From Ceratopteris richardii (lineage: Eukaryota; Streptophyta; Polypodiopsida; Polypodiales; Pteridaceae), in assembly GCA_020310875.1 (NCBI GenBank), contig CM035416.1, positions 2,101,406-2,165,405 on the forward strand: 64,000 nt of DNA, read 5' to 3'. The position numbers were made by a program, and so were the translations under genes. Every line of letters begins with the position of its first letter. Positions within the stretch are counted from its first letter, which is position 1. Positions 12,870 through 23,190 of the stretch are shown in pieces. Below the pieces are notes generated by a model. That model did no database searches and was not told where the DNA came from. It saw only the letters and a list, made by a program, of their open reading frames with translations.

Positions 12870-13212
12870 AGGGAGTCAGAGAGGAGGGAAGGCACAAGCA
12901 GACAGGGTAGTCAACGACGATCTGGCAAGCAGGCCAATATTTTTTCAGGACACTAAAGCATATCGAAGAGGTGGACACACAAGGAGAAGGAGCAAGTAGG
13001 GAGCTCGAAGATATGTATGTCAAATCGTTAGAAGAAATCCCTACAACAATAGTGATTATGAAGAGGGGGGGGTGTTGGAACTGAAGGACTCACAAGGCAA
13101 GGAAGCTTACGAAGGGAGTCAGAGAGGAGGGAAGGCACAAGCAGACAGTGTAGTCAACGATGATCTGGCAAGTAGGGTCTGTCACGGACGACAGACGCGA
13201 GAGAGGGGGGGG
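12816..13212 (+). repeat. Triplicated polypurine tract / U3 head of element A
   Basis: The normal PPT ends at 12829 and is followed by TGTTGGAACTG, the U3 start. The PPT plus U3 start then recurs at 13061-13073 and again at 13199-13213. The first extra unit carries about 230 bases of U3 and the second about 100 bases of U3 joined to the sequence that normally precedes the PPT (GGTCTGTCACGGACGACAG). Only the third copy continues into a full LTR. The structure looks like repeated misplaced plus-strand priming or template switching, or unequal recombination. Confidence 0.88.
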
Positions 13213-13919
13213 TGTTGGAATTGAAGGACTCACAAGGCAAGGAAGCTTACGAAGGGAGTCAGAGAGAAGAGAAAGCACAAGCAGACAGGGTAGTCAACGA
13301 TGATGTGGCAAGTAGGCCAATATTTTTTCAGGACTCTAAAGCATATCGAAGAGGTGGACACACAAGGAGAAGGAGCAAGTAGGGAGCTCGAAGATATGTA
13401 TGTCAAATCGTTAGAAGAAATCCCTACAACAATAGTGATTTTCATCACTAAAAGCCATTGTAGATACCATTTCATATTTTTGTAGCTCCATTTTGTGCAA
13501 GCCAAGGAGTCCTTGAGCTTGAGGAGCATTCGAAGTAGCTACCTACCAATTTTCATAATTTTTAGACTTCGTTTGAGTCTTCAAATAGGCCCTAGAACCT
13601 AATTTTTAACTAGGCCGAACACTAGGTCTGGACACGGCCAAAACCTAGTCAAAAACTATAAATAGAGCTAGAGAGCTCATTTTTGGGGCTAGTTTTGTAA
13701 TTGATTTGAGCTTGTAAGAGCTTTTTGAAAGTAATATAAGAACTCCATTGCTTCTCACTATTTGTCTTATCGTGTGTGCACGTGTGTGTGTGTATGTGTG
13801 TGCATGTTAGTGTGCTTCTCACTCACGCACTTGTGCCTTCACTTGCTCGGGGTCTTCATACCATCCTCACGTCTTCCCGGATTGACATTAAAGGAGGTGC
13901 TACTCATCACTGAGCTACA
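13213..13919 (+). repeat. Element A 3' LTR
   Basis: The LTR begins TGTTGGAATTG after a polypurine tract and ends CACTGAGCTACA. It is related to the LTR of element E (minus strand, 61273-61885). It contains a TATA-like CTATAAATAG (13656-13665), a TG-rich microsatellite (about 13772-13812) and the U5 block GGATTGACATTAAAGGAGGT. The 5' LTR is off the left edge, so divergence between LTRs cannot be measured here. Confidence 0.88.
13656..13665 (+). promoter_or_regulatory. TATA box of A LTR
   Basis: CTATAAATAG is followed by AGCTAGAGAGCTCATTTTT. The same TATA plus GAGCTAGAGAGCTC arrangement is found in the LTRs of B, C and E. It is the likely core promoter of the LTR. Confidence 0.65.
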
Positions 13920-14175
13920 GTTAGTGTGAGCTTAGAGCTATTTTTGAGCTTGTTAGAGTGTTCTTGAGCAATAGAGTTGATTTCTCACCTTCCATTGTGT
14001 CTTGCTTGTCTCTTTGTTGTGTGTTTGTATGTGTGTGTGCATCTCTATGCTTCTCACCTTCACTCTCACTTCATCTCACATTCACAATCTTCATATCACT
14101 CCTATCTCTTCCGCGGATTGACATTAAGGAGGTGGAGCTTCTTAACGTGGTTCTCACCATTGTGCTAGAGCAACA
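13920..14175 (+). repeat. Element B 5' LTR, 3' remnant
   Basis: From GTTAGTGTGAGCTTAGAGC to GCTAGAGCAACA the sequence matches 49226-49480 in B's own 3' LTR with few differences. The upstream part has been displaced by element A. It ends directly before the primer binding region. Confidence 0.9.
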
Positions 14176-14182
14176 CCAAATT

Positions 14183-14199
14183 TGCCGCCGTTGTCGGGG
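14183..14199 (+). promoter_or_regulatory. B primer binding site (tRNA-Asp type, two mismatches)
   Basis: TGCCGCCGTTGTCGGGG differs at two positions from the TGGCGCCGTTGCCGGGG of element C, which is complementary to the 3' end of plant tRNA-Asp(GUC). The two changes show decay of this copy. Confidence 0.8.
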
Positions 14200-14554
14200 A
14201 TCGAGTCTAAGACGAATGTGTGATGGTAAGAGTATAGCAAGAAGTGGCGTTGGAAGGTAAAATTTTCAATTTTTTGTTGTTGTTTTTACTTAGTTTTTTG
14301 TGTTTTTCACCTCCCCCACACTCCATATTCATCACCGCATCATCATCTTCCACTCCAAAAAAATAAAAAAATTCACCATATCCACCCATTCTCCTCATTT
14401 CCCCTCATTTGTGCATGTACAAGAGAGAGAGAGATTTTGTGCTTGCATGTGCTATTGTGTTTTTGAGTTTTCTTGTAGGTACAATGCTCCAGTGCATCAG
14501 GAAGGCTGCAAAAAGGTAAGAAAATCACTTTTTGTCAGAAAATGCCGACTGTGT

Positions 14555-15215
14555 CAGACCATCGCGATGGTCTGCCAAGTTCAGAATTTGAGGTAAGCGA
14601 GTTCGCCAACGTGTAGGCGACCCTTGCGCATATAGGAATCCATACTTGCATCTTGAAAATTTGCATTTTGGTGGACCATCGCGATTGGCTCACACCATCG
14701 CGATTGTGTCACACCATCGCGATTGGCTCACGCCATCACGATGGCTCGATTGGACCATGCGGATGGTTCACTTGAACCATCGCAACGGTCCTTGACCATC
14801 ATGACGATCCCGTCGACCCCACGCCATCGCGATTGGCCCATGCCATCGCACCGACGCTGCCACATGGCCAGCTAGACCATTGCGATTGTTCGCTAGTTAC
14901 GCCATCACGACGTCTCAAAATTTGGACCATCGTGATTGGCTCATGCCATCGCGCCTGTAACCATCATGACGGTTCACTTCAGACCATCGCGACGATTCAC
15001 GTTGACCGTTGACTGACGCCATCGCGATTGTTCGCCAATCCAGCCATCGCGACGATTCATTTTCACACCATCGCGATCATTCACTTCACGCCATCGCAAC
15101 AGTTCGCTCCATTGGACCATCATGATTGTGCCACGCCATCGCGACGGTTCACCTGGACCATCGCGACGGTCCCAGACCATCGCGATTATCTCAGACCATC
15201 GCGATTGCTCACCCC
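14555..15215 (+). repeat. B leader array of TCGCGA-centred palindromic units
   Basis: About 25 degenerate units of the form (A/G)CCATCGCGA(T/C)NGN(T/C) are spaced mostly 15-30 bases apart. The first unit, CAGACCATCGCGATGGTCTG (14555-14574), is a perfect 20-bp palindrome and stands about 105 bases before the rest. Later units keep the CCATCGCGA half and vary in the other half. The order of variants parallels that of element C. Confidence 0.9.
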
Positions 15216-15968
15216 AAACGCAATTTTTTAGGGTTTGATTTTTTAACCAATTTTGGGGCTATTTTTGGAAAATTTTTGGGTGATTAGACTCATAGGGGAC
15301 CCCTTAGCTCATATTTGGAGAAAAAACCTGTTTGTCAGTTTTTACCCCCGAGGGCCTGAACGGTCATATCTTTTTCATCCGAAGTCCATTTTTTTAGCTT
15401 AGAAAGCTCTTTACGAGCATAATTGGAGGATTAACATTCTTGGGACTAGAAAAGCCAGGGGGCATTAAAATTTGGGCAAAAGGAAAAGGACCTTTAAGGG
15501 TGTATATACTAAAGTGCTTGATCATCCATTTGAGAATTGGTCTAATATTGGATTTTTCCAAGTCTAGCAAGGGCAATCAAGGGCAAACAAAGCAAGGCAG
15601 TGAAGAACGCAGGGCTTGGGAAGCGCGGCTTCTTGGGCATCAGAGCAACCAACAAATCTGACTTGAGGTTGGAAGATTACTCAACCCCCTCAGTCAATTA
15701 TTAGCTTAAGCTGAACGTTAGCATTGTGGATTCAAGACGATAGAAACTCATCAAGTTCAAGAGATTTAATTTTTCAAGTTCAAGACTAAAGTAAAGGTGT
15801 GTGATACGAAAACCTAAAGGAAAAAACTTAAGTCTGACAGTACAAGAACTCAAAAGTACCACAGAAAGTCGATTCCTGACGCATACATCTACACAAGAAC
15901 TTAAAGACATTTAAAAAGAATCAAGAAATTAAAAACAAGGAACATTCAGAGTCAGAGGAAGTAAATTC

Positions 15969-16216
15969 ATGAACCTTAGATCGGGCAAACATATAGGTAC
16001 GTCAGACCACCGAAGCCTTAGATCATCAGAAGCAAGTGTAGGAACTACTGCACGATCGTGGGCAGAACAATTGAATAATAGTTATCCCTACGAGTTGAGC
16101 TCAGATACGAGTGAATCTGAAATGGATTTTAGCACGGAAAGACACGAAGGAGGGTCAAATGTAGCATATTTGGAAAGACCCGAAGGACCCTATAGGACTC
16201 AATTGGAATTTCTCCG
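15969..16216 (+). pseudogene. gag: B gag N-terminal part, cut by copia insertion
   Basis: ATG 15969 opens MNLRSGKHIG, the same start as in C (27700) and close to E (MNLRLGQHLG). The segment runs 82 codons to the copia target site and continues at 20715 with NRLGARIYEDG. C reads straight through this point, which confirms the split. Confidence 0.9.
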
Positions 16217-16446
16217 TGTTGGAGTTAGACGTCTGCGGAAGCACACGAACAGCACAAGGAAGAAGAAGAAGCTTGGAGCACAAACACACAATACTGAATG
16301 TATTACTAGAGAATGTACAAAGATAAGTATCCCATTAGGGCAATAGGCGTATATGCAAGCCGGGGGAAAAAACCTCCTAAAGAGGGAAAAAAGTGCCCCG
16401 ACGGTCCTAGTGTGTTCACACACATCACTACCTAAATATATCAACA
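16217..16446 (-). repeat. Copia 3' LTR
   Basis: On the plus strand it runs TGTTGGAGTTAGACG ... ATATATCAACA, 230 bp. It matches 20479-20709 with roughly nine substitutions and one single-base indel by eye (about 4%), so this insertion is older than element C. Confidence 0.92.
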
Positions 16447-16456
16447 AATCCCCCCT
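16447..16456 (-). promoter_or_regulatory. Copia polypurine tract
   Basis: Read on the minus strand the bases are AGGGGGGATT, directly before the 3' LTR. This is the usual plus-strand primer position. Confidence 0.75.
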
Positions 16457-16520
16457 GGGAGTGATGCGGTGAACAAGGAGCTGGCACTCATGTATAAGGA
16501 AGTGCCAAGCTATGTGGAAA

Positions 16521-17661
16521 TCACTCCAGAAAAGGAAGTAAGCCCAAAGCTTTGCGGAAAGCTTCAAACTTCTCCCTAGGCAGAGCCTTCGTGAAAAGGT
16601 CTGCAATGTTCTCGTGCGTGGGCACATATGCCAAGCTGATCTCCCCAGCAGAGAATCTCTCCCTGACATAGTGATAATGCACCTCAATGTGCATAGTGCG
16701 AGCATGGAACACTGGGTTCCTCGCAACTGCCAATGGGCTCTGACTGTCAATGAAGATGGTGGTGGCAGAAGACTGGCCAACACCCAAATCAGCCATAAGG
16801 CGTCTGAGCCACACACTCAACAGTCGCTGTGAAAGCTGCCCTATACTCAGCCTCACAACTGGAAGTGGCCACAGTAGGCTGCTTCTTGCTCAACCAAGAT
16901 ATACATGAGCTACCAAGCATGAAGCAAAAACCACTTGTGGACACACGAGTGTCATAGCAACCAGCCCAATCTGAGTCAGAAAAAGCATGCAAATCTGGCG
17001 GTAGTGATCCCCCCTTGGGATAAAACAACCCAAGTAGCGGAGTACCACTCAAGTAGCGAAAGATGCGCTTAACCGCCTTCCAATGCATGACTCCTGGGCA
17101 ATGCATAAACCTGCTCATCTGTGAGACAGCAAACTGAATATCTGGCCGAGTAATGCATAAGTAAATCAAGCATCCAACAGCGTGCTGATAGAGAACAGCG
17201 TCAAATGCATCTCCAGCATCATGAAGACTCAATTGTAAACCTGTCTCCATAGGAGTGGCAATAGGCTTACAGTATTCAAGGCCAAAACACTGCAATAATG
17301 TGTCAATATATTTTGTTTGACACAAAGCCATTCCACCATCAACTTGCATAAACTGAATGCCCAAATAGTGATGTAAATGCCCCAAATCAGACATCTCAAA
17401 TGAGGCATGCAAATCAGCCTTGAAATCAGCAATATGCTTCTCAATAGGACCAGTGAGCAGCATGTCATCAACATAGACAACAATGATCAAAAGAACATCA
17501 TTAGCACGCTTAACATATAAGGTGCTTTCAGTTGGACTGTTCACAAAACCATGTGTAACCACATAGGCATGTATCTTCTCATACCAAGCACGTGGTGCTT
17601 GCTTTAAACCATATAATGCCTTCTTTAACATGCACACCTGGTTTTCATGCCCTTTCTGCAC
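16521..17661 (-). pseudogene. pol: Copia RT (C-terminal part) and RNase H
   Basis: The segment 17661-16789 begins at CMLKKALYGLKQAPRAWYEKI and carries the catalytic YVDDM (near 17478). RNase H follows in a shifted frame in 16856-16521, with IDSQSPLAVARNP and ADLFTKALP. The N-terminal RT region, including the first catalytic Asp block usually found before this point, is absent: integrase-side sequence joins almost directly to this segment. A frameshift lies near 16800-16850. Confidence 0.88.
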
Positions 17662-18862
17662 AAAGCCATGGGGCTGAAAAACATTCTGTAAAAAGAGGCA
17701 TCAACGTATCATACATGTCTTTGGAGCTAATAGATGTCTCCTTAGTACATGAAAGCAATGGCTGAATAGCATCTTCCACAAAGACAACATCACGGCTAAC
17801 CAGAATGCATTTAGTCTGTGGATGACACAGACAATAGCCTTTACTTTCAGAACTGTACCCAACAAAAATACATTTTACTGCCTTATCATCCAATTTTTTG
17901 CAATGTTGTTCAGGCACTAATGCATATGCCAAACAACCAAAAACACGCAGATGAGCAACAGATGGCTTGCGGTCATGCCAAGCCTCATATGGAGTGATAG
18001 ACTGCAACGCTTTAGTGGGATACCTGTTCAGTACATATGCTGCACACATGACAGCCTCAAGCCAGAAACTATGTGGTAAAGCCTGACTTTTGACCTTGCA
18101 CCTCGCCATCTCCATGAGTGACCTATTCTTTCGTTCAGCAACTCCATTCTGTTGAGGTGTATACGGCACTGTACACTGGTGTTTTATCCCACGTTCAGCC
18201 AGAAATGCATTAAAATCAAAAGACATATATTCCCTCCCTCAATCAGAACGAAGGGTGCCCATTTTACATGCTGACAAATTTTCAGCCAAAACCAAAAACT
18301 GTTTTAAGCACATGAACACTTCGGACTTTGCCTTCAATGGATATACCCATGCATGCCTAGAAAAATCATCAATGAAAGTCACGAAGTAAAGCTAATTTCC
18401 AAAAGAGGGTGTCTGCATAGGACCACAGACATCACTATGTACAAGCTGCAATTTCTTCATAGCCCGAACTGAACCATCTTTTGGAAAGGAGGAACGCTGC
18501 ATTTTGCCCAAAATACAACCTTCACATACATGTTTTCCGGGTGCCTCAAGCTTGGGCAAAGAAGACACCATATCAGATTTTTGCAGGTGTAGCAAACTAG
18601 CAAAATTCAGATGACCAAAGCGTGCATGCCAAAGCTTTGCATCTGACATAGCCTGAGAATCATGAACTGCACATGCCGAATCATTAACAGATCTTTCATA
18701 GTCTATGAGCTTATACAGCCCACGACATAAAATGCCAGAAGCAATAATCACATCGCCATTTGACAGATCATGAACTGTACACCTGTCATCAACAAATTTC
18801 ACAACCAAACCAATCTTGGCTAATGCAGAAACTGATAACAAGTTCTTTTTTATCCCTGGCAC
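17645..18862 (-). pseudogene. pol: Copia integrase, broken
   Basis: An H2C2 zinc domain (HARFGHLNFASLL ... CEGCILGK) lies in 18862-18392. The catalytic core begins with LVHSDVCGPM, continues through FVTFIDDFSRHAWVY and includes HQCTVPYTPQQNGVAERKN (near 18150). Stops occur near 18391 and near 18240, the latter TGA where CGA is expected. The C-terminal part then runs into an internal deletion at about 17660. Confidence 0.88.
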
Positions 18863-20123
18863 AAAGCATCTGACAAGGTGAAAGAACTACCATCAGCAGT
18901 AGTCAGAATGATCTTACCAACTCCCATAACAGGATAAGAGGAGTTGTTGGTGCATGTGACAGTATTCCCTGTAGGGGCAGGCTCGAGTGAAGACAAGAAA
19001 CTGCGCTGCGAGGTAATATGTTTGGTCGCCCCACTGTCAAAGTACCAAACATCTGAGTCCACTGCAGACATGCACTGCTCATGAGAAGATGGGTCAAAAC
19101 TGCAAACAGTAGTAAACGCCCATTCTTCTTCCTGCACAAGATTAGCAGACTCTGTTTTTGGTGTAGAGGCTTCTGCAACAACCATTCCAGCCTCCTTTTT
19201 CTTTGCCTCTTTTGCAGCCAGTTTTGAACAGTTCTTTATGATATGATCATTCCCTTTACAGTACTTGCAAAACAATTTCTGCTTTTCTGATTTCTTCTCA
19301 TCTTTATCCTGGTTCTTCGAATGTGCAGCATTTGCAGATTTCTGCTTACTAGTAGAAGAGCTCCATTTTCCTTTGCCCTTCTGACTAGCCAAGAAAGCTT
19401 GATCTGCAACACGCATAATGGACCTGTTCTGCCTGGACCGATTTCTTGCAAAAGAACAGAGACTAACTCCTCAAATGATAAGGCATTCGGATTGCCTTTC
19501 ATCATCAACCGAAGAGTAGAAGCAATACTCTGATATGAATCAGGAAGACCATTCAGAACGGTCTGCACAAGTGAGCTATCTGGTATAACCTCATCAGTAG
19601 AAATCAATTGTTCCTTCAAATCTTTGATCTTCGTTAGGAAACTGTCCATAGAATCACCTTCATTCATGTGCTCACTCTCCAACTGTTTTCGGAGGTAAGC
19701 AACACGAGCCTCATTCCTAGCTTGGTACAATGTGGTAAGTGTATCCCAAGCATCCCTAGCTGTTCTGCAAGAGCGAATATGAGGAATAATGGCACGTTTG
19801 ATAGACAAAGCTATCAATGCATGTGCCTGGGCATCTCTGCCATCCCAACAAATTTGCTCTGCAGTAGGTGCAACAGAAACAGCAGCACGAACAGGAATCT
19901 GCAAAATATCATCTTCGACACCATCTTCCTCAACTCCAGCACCTGTATTTGTAGTACATGTCGTTACAAGTGTAAGAGGACGTCTTTCAACACCCTGCAC
20001 AATGTTCCACAATCCTTTTGCAACCAAAACATGTCACATCATATAAGCCCATAATGGATAGTTGGTACCATCCAACTTATCCTCAACAACCAACATACGG
20101 AATACATCACTGCTTTCAGCCAT
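18850..20123 (-). pseudogene. gag: Copia gag and protease, broken
   Basis: The start is ATG at 20123 (MAESSDVFRM). KLDGTNYPLWAYMM follows and is interrupted by TGA where the family has Arg. The UBN2-like gag body follows (20027-19236), then a frameshift near 19430. The zinc knuckle CKYCKGNDHIIKNC is canonical CX2CX4HX4C. The protease motif is WYFDSGATKHIT (near 19020). Gag packages the RNA and the protease matures it. Confidence 0.88.
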
Positions 20124-20460
20124 GGCCAGTGACTAAAATACCTTGATGCAAAAAATTGACTGTATCTCAAAAAGTTGAACAGAACTGCCCAGACGAGTTC
20201 TGCTAGACCTGTAGCAGACTTTGAGACGCTTAAACTGGTGAACAGAAACTGGTATATACCTTTGGCACGAAAAGATAAAATAGCCTGCACAAGTGCTACG
20301 ATGGTGTGTTTGGAGGCCGAAACGAGCTCAGATCGCGATTTGGGCACTACAGAGTGAAGCCGTTTTGATCTCGAAAACACGTTGAGTATGCTCACCGAAA
20401 TTTGTGCGATTCTGAGACTGCAAACGGAGGAGTGTCGATGGTGCCCTAGATGAAGCGATG

Positions 20461-20476
20461 ACCCGCTCTGATACCA
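20461..20476 (-). promoter_or_regulatory. Copia primer binding site (initiator tRNA-Met)
   Basis: On the minus strand the bases are TGGTATCAGAGC followed by GGGT, two bases inside the 5' LTR. TGGTATCAGAGC is complementary to the 3' end of plant initiator tRNA-Met, the standard copia primer. Confidence 0.93.
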
Positions 20477-20478
20477 AT

Positions 20479-20709
20479 TGTTGGAGTTAGACGTCTACGA
20501 AAGCACGCGAACAGCACAAGGAAGAAGAAGAAGCTTGGAGCACAAACACACAATACCGAATGTATTACTAGAGAATGTACAAAGATAAGTAGCCCATTAG
20601 GGCAATAGGCGTATATGCAAGCCGGGGGAAAAAAACCTCCTAAAGAGCGAAAAAAGTGCCCCGACGGTCCTAGTGTGTTCACACACATCACTATTTAAAT
20701 ATATCAACA
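20479..20709 (-). repeat. Copia 5' LTR
   Basis: This 231-bp LTR runs TGTTGGAGTTAGACG ... ATATATCAACA on the plus strand. It adjoins the primer site on its inner side and the CTCCG duplication on its outer side. Confidence 0.92.
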
Positions 20710-20714
20710 CTCCG

Positions 20715-23190
20715 AACCAACCGCTTAGGTGCCCGCATCTATGAGGATGGTTTGCGAAGACAAGTGGTGCAAATGCACAACCCTGATCAACCCATCGGAT
20801 TGGAACATCCAGTGGTGAAATTGGAGAGAGATGCGTACATAGACAAGGAAGGAATGATGTACATCTTAAGTACTCAACCAAATAATACCAATGAGTTTGG
20901 TGTAATTTAGTTAGAAATGGAAGCTAGAACCCAAGGAAAAGAACCATTAGAAGAACCAAGACACCTAGAGGAAAATCTGTACTGACAAGAGTACTAATCC
21001 CAGAATGGATCCCTCAGGACAACAGAAGCATAGAGTTATTTGTAAATAAAGAGACAGATGAAGCATTTTGGAGATACAGAATGGAACAACCTAGTGAGGT
21101 AGGCTCCATCACGATATATGAGTTCAAGGACCCGGATACACTTGGAAAGGTTGTATACCTGGATGAAACTTCAGAAAGAGTATTTGTGGTACCAGACCAT
21201 GCAAGAAATACCTACACATGGAGAGGTGATTTAGTCTTTCCTCCATCACGAGCTAATGTAAATGCAAGCCAACAAGGGGCAGGAACGTCCTCAGCCCATG
21301 GTAATCAAAGAGAGAAAAACAAAGAGAGACCTGAAGTAAGTTTCAATCATCCCATAGGGAGGGATAGAACCACCTTAGACACGGACAGAGTGGATAGACA
21401 AAGAGAACCTAGAATACCAGGTGGTAGAGATGATTTTCCTCTACCTAGACCACGTGAACACGCAAGAATATTAGGACCCACTCAGTTAGTAAAGTCCATG
21501 AAAAACTACTTTGACGGGACAGGAGATCCCTATGACCATGTCGCAGAACTTAAGCAAGTGCTACGAGCAGAGCAAGTAGAAGACATGTTCACGCAATATA
21601 ATGCATTTGGGCTAATGTTAAAGAATACCACTTTAACTTGGTTCCAACCATTGCAACAAAGGCAATTTAGAGATATCCATCACTTTTTAGAGTCATTCAT
21701 CACTGAATTCTCTAAGAGTGGAATCAGGCATGACACGTCTTCATTGATTCATAGCTTTAAACAGACCCCTCAGGAAACAGTTAGACTTGCAGGACGTAGG
21801 TTTAGACAATATGTGGAAAGATGTCTGATGCAAGAGTTACCCTCACAAGCCAAGCAAGTGTTATTGTTTCTAGATGGCCTATTGAGCTCTAAACTATGCT
21901 CCTACGTATACTTGAAGGAACCCAAAACGCTAGAGCAGTGTGTGAGAATTTGCATAGACATTGAAGATCATTTAGGAGACGAGTTCGAACTCTCAAAAGT
22001 CTATAAGGACTCAGAATGTTCCTCTCTAGCATCCACAAAATTGTCTAGCTCGATAGAGGACCTAGCAGAAAAAGTGGCCCAGAAACTAGGAGTTTCTAGC
22101 AAACAGATGCCTAGGTTAATAACAAACAAGCATTGTTATACTTGTGGTGGTGATCACATGGCAAATATGCGTCCCAATGCAACACAACCTCAAGCCAATC
22201 CTAGTGGCCAATACTGTACGATTGAGAGAAGATACACAAATCATACGGCACAGGTCTGCCCATATAACAAACAAGCAATGAGACAGAACTATCCACAAGC
22301 ATATGTGCAGCCAGGTAAGTATCAAGGTCAATCCAATACTCAACCTCATTACTATAGGCCTCCACAGAACTACCCTTATCAGGCTCAACAGAGACCTCAA
22401 CCTGTCTTAACACAGCAGCCACACCCACCAGCTAATGTCATCTTAGTTAAATATGTTGTTGTAGAAGAGAACCTCAATAGAGCTTTAGTGCCTTCTTCAC
22501 CCCTGATCATAGAAAGTGACCCAAACTCAAATATTTTTTATTCTACTCATGTAGATAGTCCACCCGCGTATTACACAGAGTCATCAGAACATGTGGAAAC
22601 ATATCAATATGATAGTCCACCATTGGAACCTAGTTGGGAGCCCGACTATGCTAATGTGATGTATACGAACCATAATCCGCGGCCCCAATTGAGACAACAA
22701 AGACCAGAGGGCCCTAGAGGACCATGCTTTAGGTGCCAAGCAGATCATTTCATAAAGGATTGTCCACATCCACCAATAGCAGGACAGTCACAGTATTATA
22801 ACATACAAGGCTTTTGTGCTGATTGTGGTAAAGAGCACATAATCAAAGATTGTCCTAAGAACCCTGTTAATGCTTCAGGTGTGACACCAACCAACATGAT
22901 AGGTATTGTAAACAAAGCAAATGGATCCAAACCTACATACGTGCCTATCCAAGCTATAACAAGAGCCTAGGCGCTCTTACAGAACCAACAGCTTAATCAT
23001 GAGAAAACAGCCAGAACTAGTGAAGTTGGAGAATCTAGCAGTAAAAAAAAACAAAATCTTGGAAAGATTCGAGAGAGAGGATTAAGAGAAAGTGGAGTAA
23101 GAGGATAACATAATTGGAAGGAATTCTCAAGGAATCTAGAGCCAAAATCCTAGAATTGACTTCACAAGAATTGAATCAAGGGAGTAGTAG
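20715..23190 (+). pseudogene. gag: B gag, main part, broken
   Basis: This continues the gag started at 15969. It has a TAG within the first 200 bases (GVI then stop where C has Gln), a one-base loss near 20960, and an open run 21081-22970 covering the capsid domain (FDGTGDPYDHVAEL) and three CX2CX3HX4C knuckles. In the first knuckle the last Cys is replaced by Arg (HMANMRP). The run ends with TAG at 22968-22970 for Gln. A further frameshift lies near 23045. At about 23185 the sequence jumps to a point about 1.45 kb further on in C, removing the end of gag and all of retropepsin 1. Confidence 0.9.

Larger units (their letters stand above)
1..13919 (+). mobile_element. Element A: Ty3/gypsy LTR retrotransposon, 5' truncated by window edge
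   Basis: This is a family-1 element read on the plus strand. It shows gag, protease, RT, RNase H, integrase, a second protease, a third ORF and a 3' LTR, in that order. Its 5' LTR, primer site and leader lie left of the window. Its 3' LTR ends at CTACA (13919) and the next bases continue the interior of a different LTR (element B), so A sits inside B's 5' LTR. The coding frames carry many stops and several 1-base frameshifts, so this copy cannot encode its own proteins. Family 1 membership follows from close similarity to minus-strand element E. Confidence 0.93.
14176..15968 (+). other. B untranslated leader
   Basis: About 1.8 kb lie between the LTR and the gag ATG. The leader holds the primer site, candidate splice donors GATG|GTAAGA (14225/14226) and AAAAG|GTAAGA (near 14515), a candidate acceptor TTTTCTTGTAG (near 14477), the palindromic array (14555-15215), and then AT-rich sequence conserved with C and F that runs up to gag. 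I see no coding sequence in it. Confidence 0.8.
16217..20709 (-). mobile_element. Ty1/copia LTR retrotransposon, defective, inserted in B gag
   Basis: This 4,493-bp element is flanked by 5-bp duplications CTCCG (16212-16216 and 20710-20714). It reads on the minus strand: LTR, initiator tRNA-Met primer site, gag, protease, integrase, RT, RNase H, polypurine tract, LTR. That order (integrase before RT) is diagnostic of copia. The N-terminal half of RT is missing and several stops and frameshifts are present, so it cannot move alone. Confidence 0.95.

Noticed and set aside
14555..15215. Leader arrays as CRISPR-like repeat-spacer arrays
   Set aside because: Units are short, degenerate and irregularly spaced, the DNA is plant retrotransposon leader, and no cas gene is present.
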